Shown here: one piece after another, positions 6,588-12,422 of the stretch | Layout: each line of letters starts with the position of its first letter | Position numbering within the stretch: position 1 is the first letter of the stretch | Assembly (NCBI GenBank): GCA_963205035.1 | Contig: CAUJII010000233.1 | Location: 1 to 12,422 of the forward strand | DNA from: Spirochaetota bacterium | GTDB lineage: Bacteria > Spirochaetota > Leptospiria > Turneriellales > Turneriellaceae | Direction of reading: 5' to 3' | Length of the DNA stretch: 12,422 nucleotides | Notes under the pieces: generated by a model | Seen by the model: the letters and a program-made list of their open reading frames with translations, nothing else | Told to the model about the DNA's origin: nothing | The model's database searches: none | Made by a program: the position numbers and the translations under genes

Positions 6588-6603
6588 TGTAATAGTTATT
6601 ACG
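6588..6603. repeat. 16-bp palindromic repeat, copy 3 (15 of 16 bases)
   Basis: TGTAATAGTTATTAC followed by G instead of A, otherwise identical to copy 2. The minus-strand stop TAA of the BFN-UVR nuclease gene (6601-6599) lies inside it, followed directly by the rest of the repeat. As at copy 1, the repeat supplies the 3' end of a coding region. Confidence 0.82.
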
Positions 6604-7279
6604 TCAATGGCTCGAGACGGAGCTGATCACGCAGCTTCGCGGCCTCTTCGTAGTTCTCATGAGCCAGAGCAGTCTTAAGCATCTGCTGCAAAACCTCGTG
6701 CCGCGAGAGGTACTTAGTTGGAGTAACTATTTTCTTCTTGCTTTGCTTTGGCTTTTTCTTCTCACCAAACTCTTCAAGAATCGCTTCAAAAAATTCTTCG
6801 CGCTCATCGGCGGTGAGAATATCATCGACGTCATCCGTCTCCGGCGAAGTGGCCGCTGGTCCCGAATTCCGAAGCGTGGCGATATCGATCGCCGTGTGCT
6901 CATAGACGTGTTCAGAAACATAGATGGGAGAAGCAAAACGCACAGCCAGTGCAATCGCATCGGAAGGGCGTGCAGTCAGCTCCATAAAACCCGTAGGGAA
7001 AGATTTTCCTGTAATATAGACCTTTGCAAAGAAGGTGCCGCCGCGAAAGTCGTGGACAAAAACTTTCTTAACCGCCGAGCCTGTTGCATTGATGACGGTG
7101 TGTAATAAGTCAGCAGTGACCGGCCTATCGATTTCTTCGTCTTGCAAGACTGTCGAGATGGCGTACGCTTCGGTGGGTCCGATGAAGATGGGAATAATTT
7201 TATCTTTGATATCGGGTTTGACGATTACAGCAAACCCCATGGGAGTAATTGCAATTTCACGAACGGATGCTGCTAACAT
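6599..7279 (-). CDS. bifunctional nuclease family (BFN/DUF151) protein with C-terminal UVR motif
   Basis: This is a cytoplasmic protein of the BFN/DUF151 family; characterised plant members have RNase and DNase activity, while the bacterial role is poorly known. The BFN domain spans about residues 5-130, with the family signatures IPIFIGPTEAYAI (29-41), DRPVTADLLHTVI (51-63) and ARPSDAIALAVR (103-114). An acidic linker (about 145-172) and a Lys-rich stretch lead to a UvrB/UvrC-type motif at 195-221 (EVLQQMLKTALAHENYEEAAKLRDQLR), a helical hairpin that usually mediates protein contacts. At 226 residues it fits BFN-UVR proteins, which are known in several phyla. ATG 7279 is supported by GGGGGA (7286-7291) 6 bases upstream. 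It diverges from hemG. Its stop codon lies inside palindromic repeat 3. The family call is firm; the substrate and biological role are unknown. Confidence 0.9.
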   Translation of the reverse strand: MLAASVREIAITPMGFAVIVKPDIKDKIIPIFIGPTEAYAISTVLQDEEIDRPVTADLLHTVINATGSAVKKVFVHDFRGGTFFAKVYITGKSFPTGFMELTARPSDAIALAVRFASPIYVSEHVYEHTAIDIATLRNSGPAATSPETDDVDDILTADEREEFFEAILEEFGEKKKPKQSKKKIVTPTKYLSRHEVLQQMLKTALAHENYEEAAKLRDQLRLEPLT

Positions 7280-7391
7280 GATTAATCCCCCGTTTTGGCA
7301 GTTTTCTGTAAAGCCATTTTTGGTTTTTTGTGAATCCTTGACACGCCTTTCTTTTTAATTGTCAGTGTGTTTCAGAAAGCGAAGCAAACGT
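7280..7391. promoter_or_regulatory. divergent intergenic region between the BFN gene and hemG
   Basis: These 112 bases should carry promoters for both directions. On the plus strand a consensus -35 TTGACA sits at 7338-7343, but the position 17 bases further (GTCAGT, 7361-7366) is a poor -10, so the hemG promoter is only partly recognisable. On the minus strand, TTTACA (plus 7308-7313) is a possible -35 for the nuclease gene, with no good -10. A TTG at 7359 could extend the hemG frame by 11 residues, but it lies in this promoter-like stretch and is preceded by no ribosome site. Confidence 0.35.
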
Positions 7392-8747
7392 ATGCAACGC
7401 ATTGCGATTGTTGGCGCCGGTGTTTCTGGTTTGAGCCATGCTTGGTTTCTCAAAAAACAGCTACCAGAAAGTGAGATTTCAATCTTTTATTCGGGTAAGG
7501 TGGGCGGAAACATTGCAACCGAAACGCACGATAACTGTTTACTCGAACCCGGCCCTGATTCTTATTTAGACCGCACGGGGCTTTTCAACCAAATGGTCGA
7601 TGATTTGGGCTTACGCGAAAAGCTCCTCTTTGAAGAAAAACGTAGCGCGAAGCGTTACATCCTTAAAGACGGTTACATGGTTAAGGCGCCGACAGGTCCC
7701 ATGGGGCTTTTTCTCACGTCGCTTATTTTCTTTCCAGAGAAAATTCGTATGTTTCTTGCGATGGGCAAAAAATTTTCTTTGTGGCCGACGATTACTTTTT
7801 TTGACGCTGCGCGTAACGTCTTGGGGATTAGCGCGGCGGAATATCTGGCGTCGCCTTTTGCGCGCGGCGTTTATGGCAGCGAAGCCGAAGACTTGGAATT
7901 TTCTTCTCTCTATCCGGAGCTTTTTGAAAAAATCTCTCAAGCTGCGAAGCTCAAATTAGCGCTCAAAGAATTCTCCAAAGAAAACCGAGAGTATTGGCAG
8001 AAGGAACTCGGCGATGTGAAATTCCAAAAAGGGATTTATAATTTTCAAGGCGGGCTGATTACTTGGGCGCAGGCTCTCGAAGAGAAACTCAAAGCAGCGG
8101 GCGTAAATTTTATTGCAGACAAAATTTCGCGTATTAGCCAAGACGAGACACGAAAGCCTGTCTTGAGCTCGAAGGCAAAACCTTACGGTAGTTTCGACCG
8201 GGTAATTTTTACTGTCGGCTCGGCAGATTTAGCGTATATTTTCAGAGAGCACGATAAAGAACTCTCGAAGCGTGTTGTTGAAATGAAGTATGCGCCCATC
8301 AATGTCGTCTATAGCGCGTGGAACCCTAAAGAGTTTTCTGTGGCGGGGTACGGCTTCTTAGTGCCGCGAAAAGAACGCGCAGCCATTCTCGGCACTATCT
8401 TTGCCTCGAATGTTTTCAAAGGCCGCTCACCCGCCGACCGTTTTCTCACAAAGACAATGGTCTCAGGCGCAAGTGACGTCTTCAAAGACGACGACCTCTC
8501 GTCTCTTGCCGAAGAGTCGTTGTGCCGCATCTTACGCTCGCGGGCAAAACCGTTGTGGAGCAAAGTCTATCGACATACGCCAGGTATTCCTCAATACGCG
8601 CCTGGGCATCGCGAATGGCGCCGCGATGTGTTAGCCCTCGCAGCTAAGCATGAAGGCGTGCATTTTACAGGATGGAATTTTTCTGGTGTAGGAATGGCGA
8701 ATCAACTCGAGGCTGCATACAGATTCTCGAAGACGATGACAAAATGA
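7392..8747 (+). CDS. hemG: protoporphyrinogen/coproporphyrinogen oxidase, HemY type
   Basis: This flavoprotein carries out the six-electron oxidation of protoporphyrinogen IX (or coproporphyrinogen III) late in haem synthesis. The N-terminal FAD Rossmann motif is clear: IAIVGAGVSGLS, with GxGxxG at residues 8-13, then a GGNI segment and LEPGPDSY. The middle holds the family-typical ASPFARGVYGSEAEDLEFSSLYPELFE. The C-terminal flavin motif FTGWNFSGVGMANQLEAA occupies about 425-441. Its 451 residues are the usual length for oxygen-dependent HemY-type enzymes. It has no transmembrane helix; the family is soluble or monotopic. The start at ATG 7392 gives the standard family N-terminus, although no strong ribosome site precedes it. 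The stop overlaps the lipA start as ATGA. Protoporphyrinogen versus coproporphyrinogen specificity cannot be settled from sequence alone, and no other haem genes are in the window. Confidence 0.82.
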   Translation: MQRIAIVGAGVSGLSHAWFLKKQLPESEISIFYSGKVGGNIATETHDNCLLEPGPDSYLDRTGLFNQMVDDLGLREKLLFEEKRSAKRYILKDGYMVKAPTGPMGLFLTSLIFFPEKIRMFLAMGKKFSLWPTITFFDAARNVLGISAAEYLASPFARGVYGSEAEDLEFSSLYPELFEKISQAAKLKLALKEFSKENREYWQKELGDVKFQKGIYNFQGGLITWAQALEEKLKAAGVNFIADKISRISQDETRKPVLSSKAKPYGSFDRVIFTVGSADLAYIFREHDKELSKRVVEMKYAPINVVYSAWNPKEFSVAGYGFLVPRKERAAILGTIFASNVFKGRSPADRFLTKTMVSGASDVFKDDDLSSLAEESLCRILRSRAKPLWSKVYRHTPGIPQYAPGHREWRRDVLALAAKHEGVHFTGWNFSGVGMANQLEAAYRFSKTMTK

Positions 8748-9637
8748 CGCCTGCGCAAGAACAATTCCATAGCGTTGCAAAAAAATCCATCCCATGGACA
8801 GTCGAAGAACAGTCGCCTTTACTCAAATATAATAATGTCCATACTGTCTGTGAAGAGTCGCGCTGCCCGAACCGTCACGAGTGTTCGTCTTTGGGCATCG
8901 CAACTTTCTTGATTGGCGGCAAGCACTGCACTCGCGCTTGCAAATTCTGTCACGTCGCGACGGGAAAACCGTTGCCACTCGCAACACTCGTCGATAAAGA
9001 ACGCAGCGATATCTTGAACGCGGCACGCGAGCGTAAGTACGATTATCTTGTCATCACTTCGGTGACGCGCGACGACGACGAAGCGGGTTTGGCCGCGCAC
9101 TTCGCAGGCATCACGCGAGGGTTGAACGCAATGGGTGTCAGGGTCGAGCTTTTAATTCCCGATTTTCACTTGCGAGCCGAGCATCTGTCGGTAATTGCCG
9201 AAGCAGGCCCCGTTGTCTTGGCGCATAACGTAGAAACCGTGCGCAGGCTCTCCCCTGCGATTCGACCGCAGGCGAACTATGACCGCTCGTTGGATCTTTT
9301 TCGTTATCTCAAGAAGGCGTACCCCAAGCTCATCCGCAAGTGTGCTCTGATGGTGGGGTTAGGAGAGACACGCGATGAGATCGAGGAGCTCATCGACGAC
9401 ATGAAAAATGCCGAGGTTGAAATTATCTCGGTGGGGCAATATCTGCGCCCTTCATCGGATGAGATTGAAGTTCAGAAATTTTATACCGTTAAAGAATTTG
9501 GCGACATCGAAGAGAGCATTAAAAAACGTAATTTCCTCGCTTACGAAGTCGGCCCTTTTGTGCGGTCGAGCTACATGGCGCGTAAAACGCTTGGCAAGGT
9601 GAGCGCAGAGATTTTACGCAGACGTAATGGAATCTAA
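8744..9637 (+). CDS. lipA: lipoyl synthase
   Basis: This radical SAM enzyme inserts two sulfurs into protein-bound octanoyl chains to make lipoyl groups for pyruvate and 2-oxoglutarate dehydrogenases and glycine cleavage. All diagnostic features are present in 297 residues. The auxiliary cluster motif C-x4-C-x5-C is Cys36, Cys41 and Cys47. The radical SAM C-x3-C-x2-C is Cys62, Cys66 and Cys69. The C-terminal RSSY motif is at 274-277, whose serine ligates the auxiliary cluster. The start at ATG 8744 overlaps the hemG stop (ATGA), matches the usual N-terminal length and needs no strong ribosome site because of coupling. The open frame continues upstream to 8672, but that part overlaps hemG and does not look like LipA. 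No lipB or lplA is nearby. The next gene overlaps it by 11 bases, so the three genes form one operon. Confidence 0.96.
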   Translation: MTPAQEQFHSVAKKSIPWTVEEQSPLLKYNNVHTVCEESRCPNRHECSSLGIATFLIGGKHCTRACKFCHVATGKPLPLATLVDKERSDILNAARERKYDYLVITSVTRDDDEAGLAAHFAGITRGLNAMGVRVELLIPDFHLRAEHLSVIAEAGPVVLAHNVETVRRLSPAIRPQANYDRSLDLFRYLKKAYPKLIRKCALMVGLGETRDEIEELIDDMKNAEVEIISVGQYLRPSSDEIEVQKFYTVKEFGDIEESIKKRNFLAYEVGPFVRSSYMARKTLGKVSAEILRRRNGI

Positions 9638-10556
9638 AGCCCTCTACAAAGATTTTCACCGAGTCGATTTAGAGCACCTGAGAGAACAGATAAACTCTGG
9701 AAGAATAGATAACGCGGTCGCTGAAAAATTTTTGGAGTATTGGCAAAGACGGTTGAGCGATTCCAAAGACGCATTGTATTCGCACTACATCGAGTATTAT
9801 CTTTTTTTTGAATCACTCCGTGCGTTATTTTTCGCCGTATTTTTATTTGAAGGCAAAGAAGGGATGATTCGCCATACCTATGGCATTTACCCGACTCTCG
9901 GTTCGGCGATTTGGGCGGCACTCGTAAAAGAAGAGATTTCACAAGATGCGAGCGTTTCGTTTGAGCATGGCGGCCAAAGTTACGTGCTCCACAGAATACA
10001 CAGCGGCTTTCACGATCAAGAATACACTATTGCGGCGTTGTCGTTTAAGGGAGTCGAAGCGACAGAGAGTTTGGCGCGTATGAAGTATGTATTCGAGCGT
10101 TACTACATGCCTTCGAGTTTTGCGAAAGACGATAGCGTGGGTCTTCTTTTTCCGGCAACGGTAGAACTGGTGAAGTGGTGGGTTGAGAAACCTTTAGAGA
10201 AAAACATTCCGGTGACGTTTACGTATCTCTACTTTGAATCTATGTCAAAATATGTTTCACTGGCCGGGTCGCATTTTGCTAACGAGCTTCTGTCCGAATT
10301 ACAAACCGACATCCATCGGCTGATGAAAGACACCGACCGTAGCATCATTCTCTCAACGCGAGAGTTCCTGATTGTTTCCATTAACTGCGACGAAGAGGTT
10401 CTGAAAAAAAGATTTCGCAAAGCGTTCTTTCAAGCAAAGGGATTGATTCTCTCATACAGCATTCGTTTTCATTGTGTTCGTGAATTGCCGCTGGATTTTT
10501 TTGCGCTTTGGAATCAAATCACGGGTAATTTGCCTTACAACAAGAAATTAGCCTAA
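9627..10556 (+). CDS. uncharacterised protein with degenerate GGDEF-like C-terminal domain
   Basis: A 309-residue protein without a confident family. The C-terminal part (from about residue 194) follows the GGDEF diguanylate-cyclase pattern. IPVTFTYLYFESMSKYVSLAGSHF corresponds to the nucleotide-binding strand and loop, ANELLSELQTDIHRLMKDTDRSIIL to the helix and the strand before the active site, and STREF (243-247) stands where GGDEF would be. The residues needed for catalysis are gone, so if the fold is right it is inactive, perhaps a GTP or c-di-GMP sensor or a structural relic. The N-terminal 170 residues are alpha/beta, with an aromatic-rich helix (about 57-73) that could touch the membrane, and are unrecognised; a GAF- or PAS-like sensory domain is possible but not shown. 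No signal peptide. The start at 9627 overlaps the lipA end by 11 bases with no clear ribosome site, suggesting coupling. Confidence 0.7.
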   Translation: MESKALYKDFHRVDLEHLREQINSGRIDNAVAEKFLEYWQRRLSDSKDALYSHYIEYYLFFESLRALFFAVFLFEGKEGMIRHTYGIYPTLGSAIWAALVKEEISQDASVSFEHGGQSYVLHRIHSGFHDQEYTIAALSFKGVEATESLARMKYVFERYYMPSSFAKDDSVGLLFPATVELVKWWVEKPLEKNIPVTFTYLYFESMSKYVSLAGSHFANELLSELQTDIHRLMKDTDRSIILSTREFLIVSINCDEEVLKKRFRKAFFQAKGLILSYSIRFHCVRELPLDFFALWNQITGNLPYNKKLA

Positions 10557-10569
10557 TTCAAATAATGCC

Positions 10570-11040
10570 TCAACCCTCGAACGCTAATTCTTTCACGTAC
10601 CGTTCGATATACGGCATGTCGACAGACAAAGTGCTCCCGTTTAGATTAAAAATCACCAGATAGATAATCCAATTATCTTTGCGCGTAATAAAGATAAATC
10701 CGCCGCCGCGTGCTTTTTTGAAACTATATTGCAACCAACGGTTGGTGCCTTCTACAAGGCCGAGTTTAATTAAGGCGTGATTCTTGAGTTTCAGTCCTTT
10801 CGCAATGCGCTTGAGCTCGTCTGCAATGGAGTCGTTGGGTTGAACGTGCCTGACTTGCAACCAAACGACAGAATCGGCTTTGGACAAAAAGCTCATTGTT
10901 GCGCCAAAGCGCGGTGGATTGTCCTCTTTGAATCGATTACCAGGCAGTCTGCCGGTGATTGTGATGCCAGCAAGCGGCGCGGTGAAGAGAATCAATAAAA
11001 GCAAACCGAATTTACTTTTTGGCAAATTGCAGAATTCCAC
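10570..11040 (-). CDS. small exported or membrane-anchored protein of unknown function
   Basis: I do not recognise this 156-residue protein. An N-terminal hydrophobic stretch (about residues 11-27, GLLLLILFTAPLAGITI) after basic residues is a signal peptide or single anchor. The rest, expected in the periplasm, looks like a compact alpha/beta domain: strands around DSVVWLQVR, a helix DELKRIAKGLKL, and a strand-rich end (GGGFIFITRK, NWIIYLVIFNLNG). It starts at GTG 11040, inside the preceding gene's 3' end, overlapping it by 29 bases. A TTG at 11025, preceded by AGGTGG, is an alternative start that keeps the hydrophobic segment; the choice is uncertain. The long overlap points to translational coupling with the larger exported protein and so perhaps a shared role. 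The stop converges on the lipA operon with a 13-base gap and no visible terminator. Confidence 0.66.
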   Translation of the reverse strand: MEFCNLPKSKFGLLLLILFTAPLAGITITGRLPGNRFKEDNPPRFGATMSFLSKADSVVWLQVRHVQPNDSIADELKRIAKGLKLKNHALIKLGLVEGTNRWLQYSFKKARGGGFIFITRKDNWIIYLVIFNLNGSTLSVDMPYIERYVKELAFEG

Positions 11041-12355
11041 CTAATTGAAGCGATTTATTTTGTTCTTTAGCAGAAAACGCGACGGTTGCGCCTTTGAGTG
11101 TGGGGAGGGTTTTCTTGAGTGCGTCACGGAACTCGCTAAAATGCCCGGGAGAATAGAGGGGGCTCATTGCATTGAATGCAGCTTCAGAATTTTTGACGAG
11201 CTCGTAGGGTTTGAGTGAAAAAGACATCTTGACATCGCTCTTTATAGGTATCAAAATACTACGCCGCACTTTATCGTCTATGAAGCTATTCCAATAAAAG
11301 CGGTTTGCGTTCGTCGCTAAATGAGGCGCAAAGAGATCGAATTTTCGGTTGCCATAAGTGTAGGGGTACGCATAGCGGATAAGGAGCGCACCGTTGTCGT
11401 TCTGAACGGAAAACTTGCCTGTCTTAAAAGCCTCTGACAAAAATTCGAGGCTCGCCTTGTCTTCAAGACCACCGGAATAAAAGATCTGCGGAATCAAATA
11501 CCCGAGATCATCGGTCATTCCGTCGAACGCCAAGACGCGTGCGATTCGAAGCGGTGATGCCTTGTAATAAACGTATGAAGCAAAATCAGGCATCGAAAAA
11601 TCTTCCGCGATAGAACGCGTGCTTGCGCCAGTCGTCACGGGCGAACAGCTTCCGGTGAGAGCAAGTGCATTGTGCGAAGGGCGCAGTTGAATTTGACAAG
11701 CCGCGTTTGTGTCGAGAGAAAGAGTTTCTTTGATGAGCGCGCGGACGAGACTGCGAGAATTTTTTGCGTTTGAGGAGTTTCGCCAAACGACAGACAGGGT
11801 TCCCGTGTCTTGCATGAGGGTGTCGAGTGGCGAGTCGCTTTCACGCGGGCTTTTCGCATAGCGCAAAGCGTCGTCTAAAGTTTTCTTATCCGAAGCGAGA
11901 AAAAGCCAGTCGCGCTGACGCTCAGCGGTCTCGGGCAGGAGCGAAGAAAGAATGCGACCTTTTTTGTTCAAATGAAGTGCTAAGACGAAAGAGCTGGCGT
12001 GGGATCGATAAAGCACAGGGCCGTCGGTAATCAAAGTGTAGAGATTCCACGTCCATGAATTGGGTGCCAGAGAAATTATTTTATGCAAGTGTGCTGCGCC
12101 ACGCAGAGGCACCGAGCGTAAAAAATGCAATCCCAAAGGTGAGTCGAAAAACGCGCGCATTGCATCGCCCTTACGCAGCTCGTTCAAGAACGAATCGGTA
12201 TTCGGTAGGGCGGCCATGACTTGCCAAGGCTCATCGACGTTGAAGACGTGCGAAACGCGGGCGAGCGGCTTAGCTAAAGATCGGCTTTGCAGCGCAAAGA
12301 GGCTCGCGATAAAAACGACAGCGAGAGATGTAATAGTTAGTCGGCGCCGCGTCAT
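11012..12355 (-). CDS. large exported protein of unknown function
   Basis: This 447-residue protein is not from a family I can name. It begins MTRRRLTITSLAVVFIASLFAL, a clear export signal with a probable signal peptidase I site near residue 28 (SLA-KP). There is no lipobox cysteine, so it is a periplasmic or outer-membrane-associated protein rather than a lipoprotein. The mature part has no further membrane helix. It shows mixed alpha/beta segments with YxxP and aromatic-rich strands (YKASPLRIARVLAFDG, IRYAYPYTYGNRKFDLF). Two cysteines lie about 17 residues apart near the middle (ACQIQL, TGSC) and could form a disulfide. The start ATG overlaps the stop of the preceding coiled-coil gene as ATGA, and the 3' end overlaps the next gene, so it is the middle gene of a coupled operon. 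A partial match to the palindromic repeat lies at codons 6-9. Confidence 0.8.
   Translation of the reverse strand: MTRRRLTITSLAVVFIASLFALQSRSLAKPLARVSHVFNVDEPWQVMAALPNTDSFLNELRKGDAMRAFFDSPLGLHFLRSVPLRGAAHLHKIISLAPNSWTWNLYTLITDGPVLYRSHASSFVLALHLNKKGRILSSLLPETAERQRDWLFLASDKKTLDDALRYAKSPRESDSPLDTLMQDTGTLSVVWRNSSNAKNSRSLVRALIKETLSLDTNAACQIQLRPSHNALALTGSCSPVTTGASTRSIAEDFSMPDFASYVYYKASPLRIARVLAFDGMTDDLGYLIPQIFYSGGLEDKASLEFLSEAFKTGKFSVQNDNGALLIRYAYPYTYGNRKFDLFAPHLATNANRFYWNSFIDDKVRRSILIPIKSDVKMSFSLKPYELVKNSEAAFNAMSPLYSPGHFSEFRDALKKTLPTLKGATVAFSAKEQNKSLQLGGILQFAKK
12329..12339. repeat. partial match to the palindromic repeat at the start of the exported-protein gene
   Basis: TGTAATAGTTA matches the first eleven bases of the 16-bp repeat exactly and then diverges. 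It begins about 16 bases inside the coding region of the large exported protein on the minus strand, close enough to the start to affect expression if bound. It may also be chance. Confidence 0.25.
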
Positions 12356-12422
12356 GAGTTGGAGAGTTCTCTTATACGCGCTTCAAGGTTGTTGAGAAGA
12401 TATTGGTTTTCGAGGTTTTGAC
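12352..12422 (-). CDS. C-terminal end of a coiled-coil protein (5' partial)
   Basis: Only the last 23 codons are in the window. The frame is open to the window edge and ends in TGA at 12354-12352, which overlaps the start of the large exported-protein gene as ATGA. The visible peptide QNLENQYLLNNLEARIRELS has leucines in heptad spacing and many charged and Asn/Gln residues, so it looks like the end of a coiled coil. The plausible composition and the exact ATGA junction are the reasons for calling it. The gene continues beyond the window, so nothing can be said about its function. Confidence 0.55.
   Translation of the reverse strand, partial: QNLENQYLLNNLEARIRELSNS

Noticed and set aside
6080..6592. 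170-codon plus-strand frame opposite the DUF1564-like gene
   Set aside because: It runs through the AT-rich leader and ends with low-complexity residues, while the minus-strand gene has a strong ribosome site and a plausible domain. It looks like a shadow.
5934..6603. Integron cassette with attC sites
   Set aside because: The repeats are only 16 bases, lack the longer imperfect stem and the GTTRRRY/RYYYAAC core of attC sites, and no integrase is present. A cassette-like layout is kept only as a hypothesis.
5934..6603. Insertion sequence or miniature transposable element with the palindromes as ends
   Set aside because: There is no transposase motif in the enclosed protein, no target-site duplication I can identify, and each repeat is itself a palindrome rather than a directional terminal repeat.
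7359..7391. TTG start extending HemG by 11 residues
   Set aside because: The extension lies in promoter-like DNA and has no ribosome site. The ATG at 7392 places the FAD motif at the usual distance from the N-terminus.

Overview
The window reads as chromosomal DNA of a spirochaete of the Leptospirales, most like Leptonema or Turneriella. This is an inference from mid-range GC, a gene resembling the Leptospira-type DUF1564 family, a small phasin-like protein, and a bifunctional nuclease fused to a UVR motif. No marker gene fixes the species. Coding density is high: no gene-free stretch exceeds about 200 bases, and I see no tRNA, rRNA, CRISPR array or transposase.

Bases 1-5474 (+) hold a tripartite Cu(I)/Ag(I) efflux operon. 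It runs from an outer-membrane factor (5' end outside the window) to a CusB-like lipoprotein adaptor with an N-terminal heavy-metal-binding motif, then a CusA-type RND pump. The pump keeps all three metal-binding methionines known from E. coli CusA. The first two genes overlap by ATGA and the third follows after 27 bases. The adaptor is unusually compact and seems to lack the barrel-sandwich (lipoyl-like) domain.

Bases 5473-7279 are read on the minus strand: a BFN-UVR nuclease (7279 to 6599), a small basic protein with a ribbon-helix-helix-like core (6418 to 5945), and a phasin-like coiled protein (5823 to 5518) ending in a rho-independent terminator. The middle gene is bracketed by three copies of a 16-base near-perfect palindrome (TGTAATA-AC/GT-TATTACA). 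Two copies contain the stop codon of a gene, and two shorter exact matches lie inside the bracketed gene. This palindrome and gene unit is the most interesting part of the window; it could be a self-regulating or mobile DNA-binding cassette.

Bases 7392-10556 (+) hold a tightly overlapping three-gene operon: HemG/HemY-type protoporphyrinogen oxidase, lipoyl synthase LipA, and a protein whose C-terminal half looks like a GGDEF domain with its catalytic motif lost. The operon diverges from the BFN gene across a 112-base intergenic region.

Bases 10570-12422 (-) hold a second overlapping operon: the C-terminal end of a coiled-coil protein, a large exported protein of unknown function, and a small membrane-anchored or exported protein of unknown function. 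It converges on the hemG-lipA operon with only 13 bases between them.
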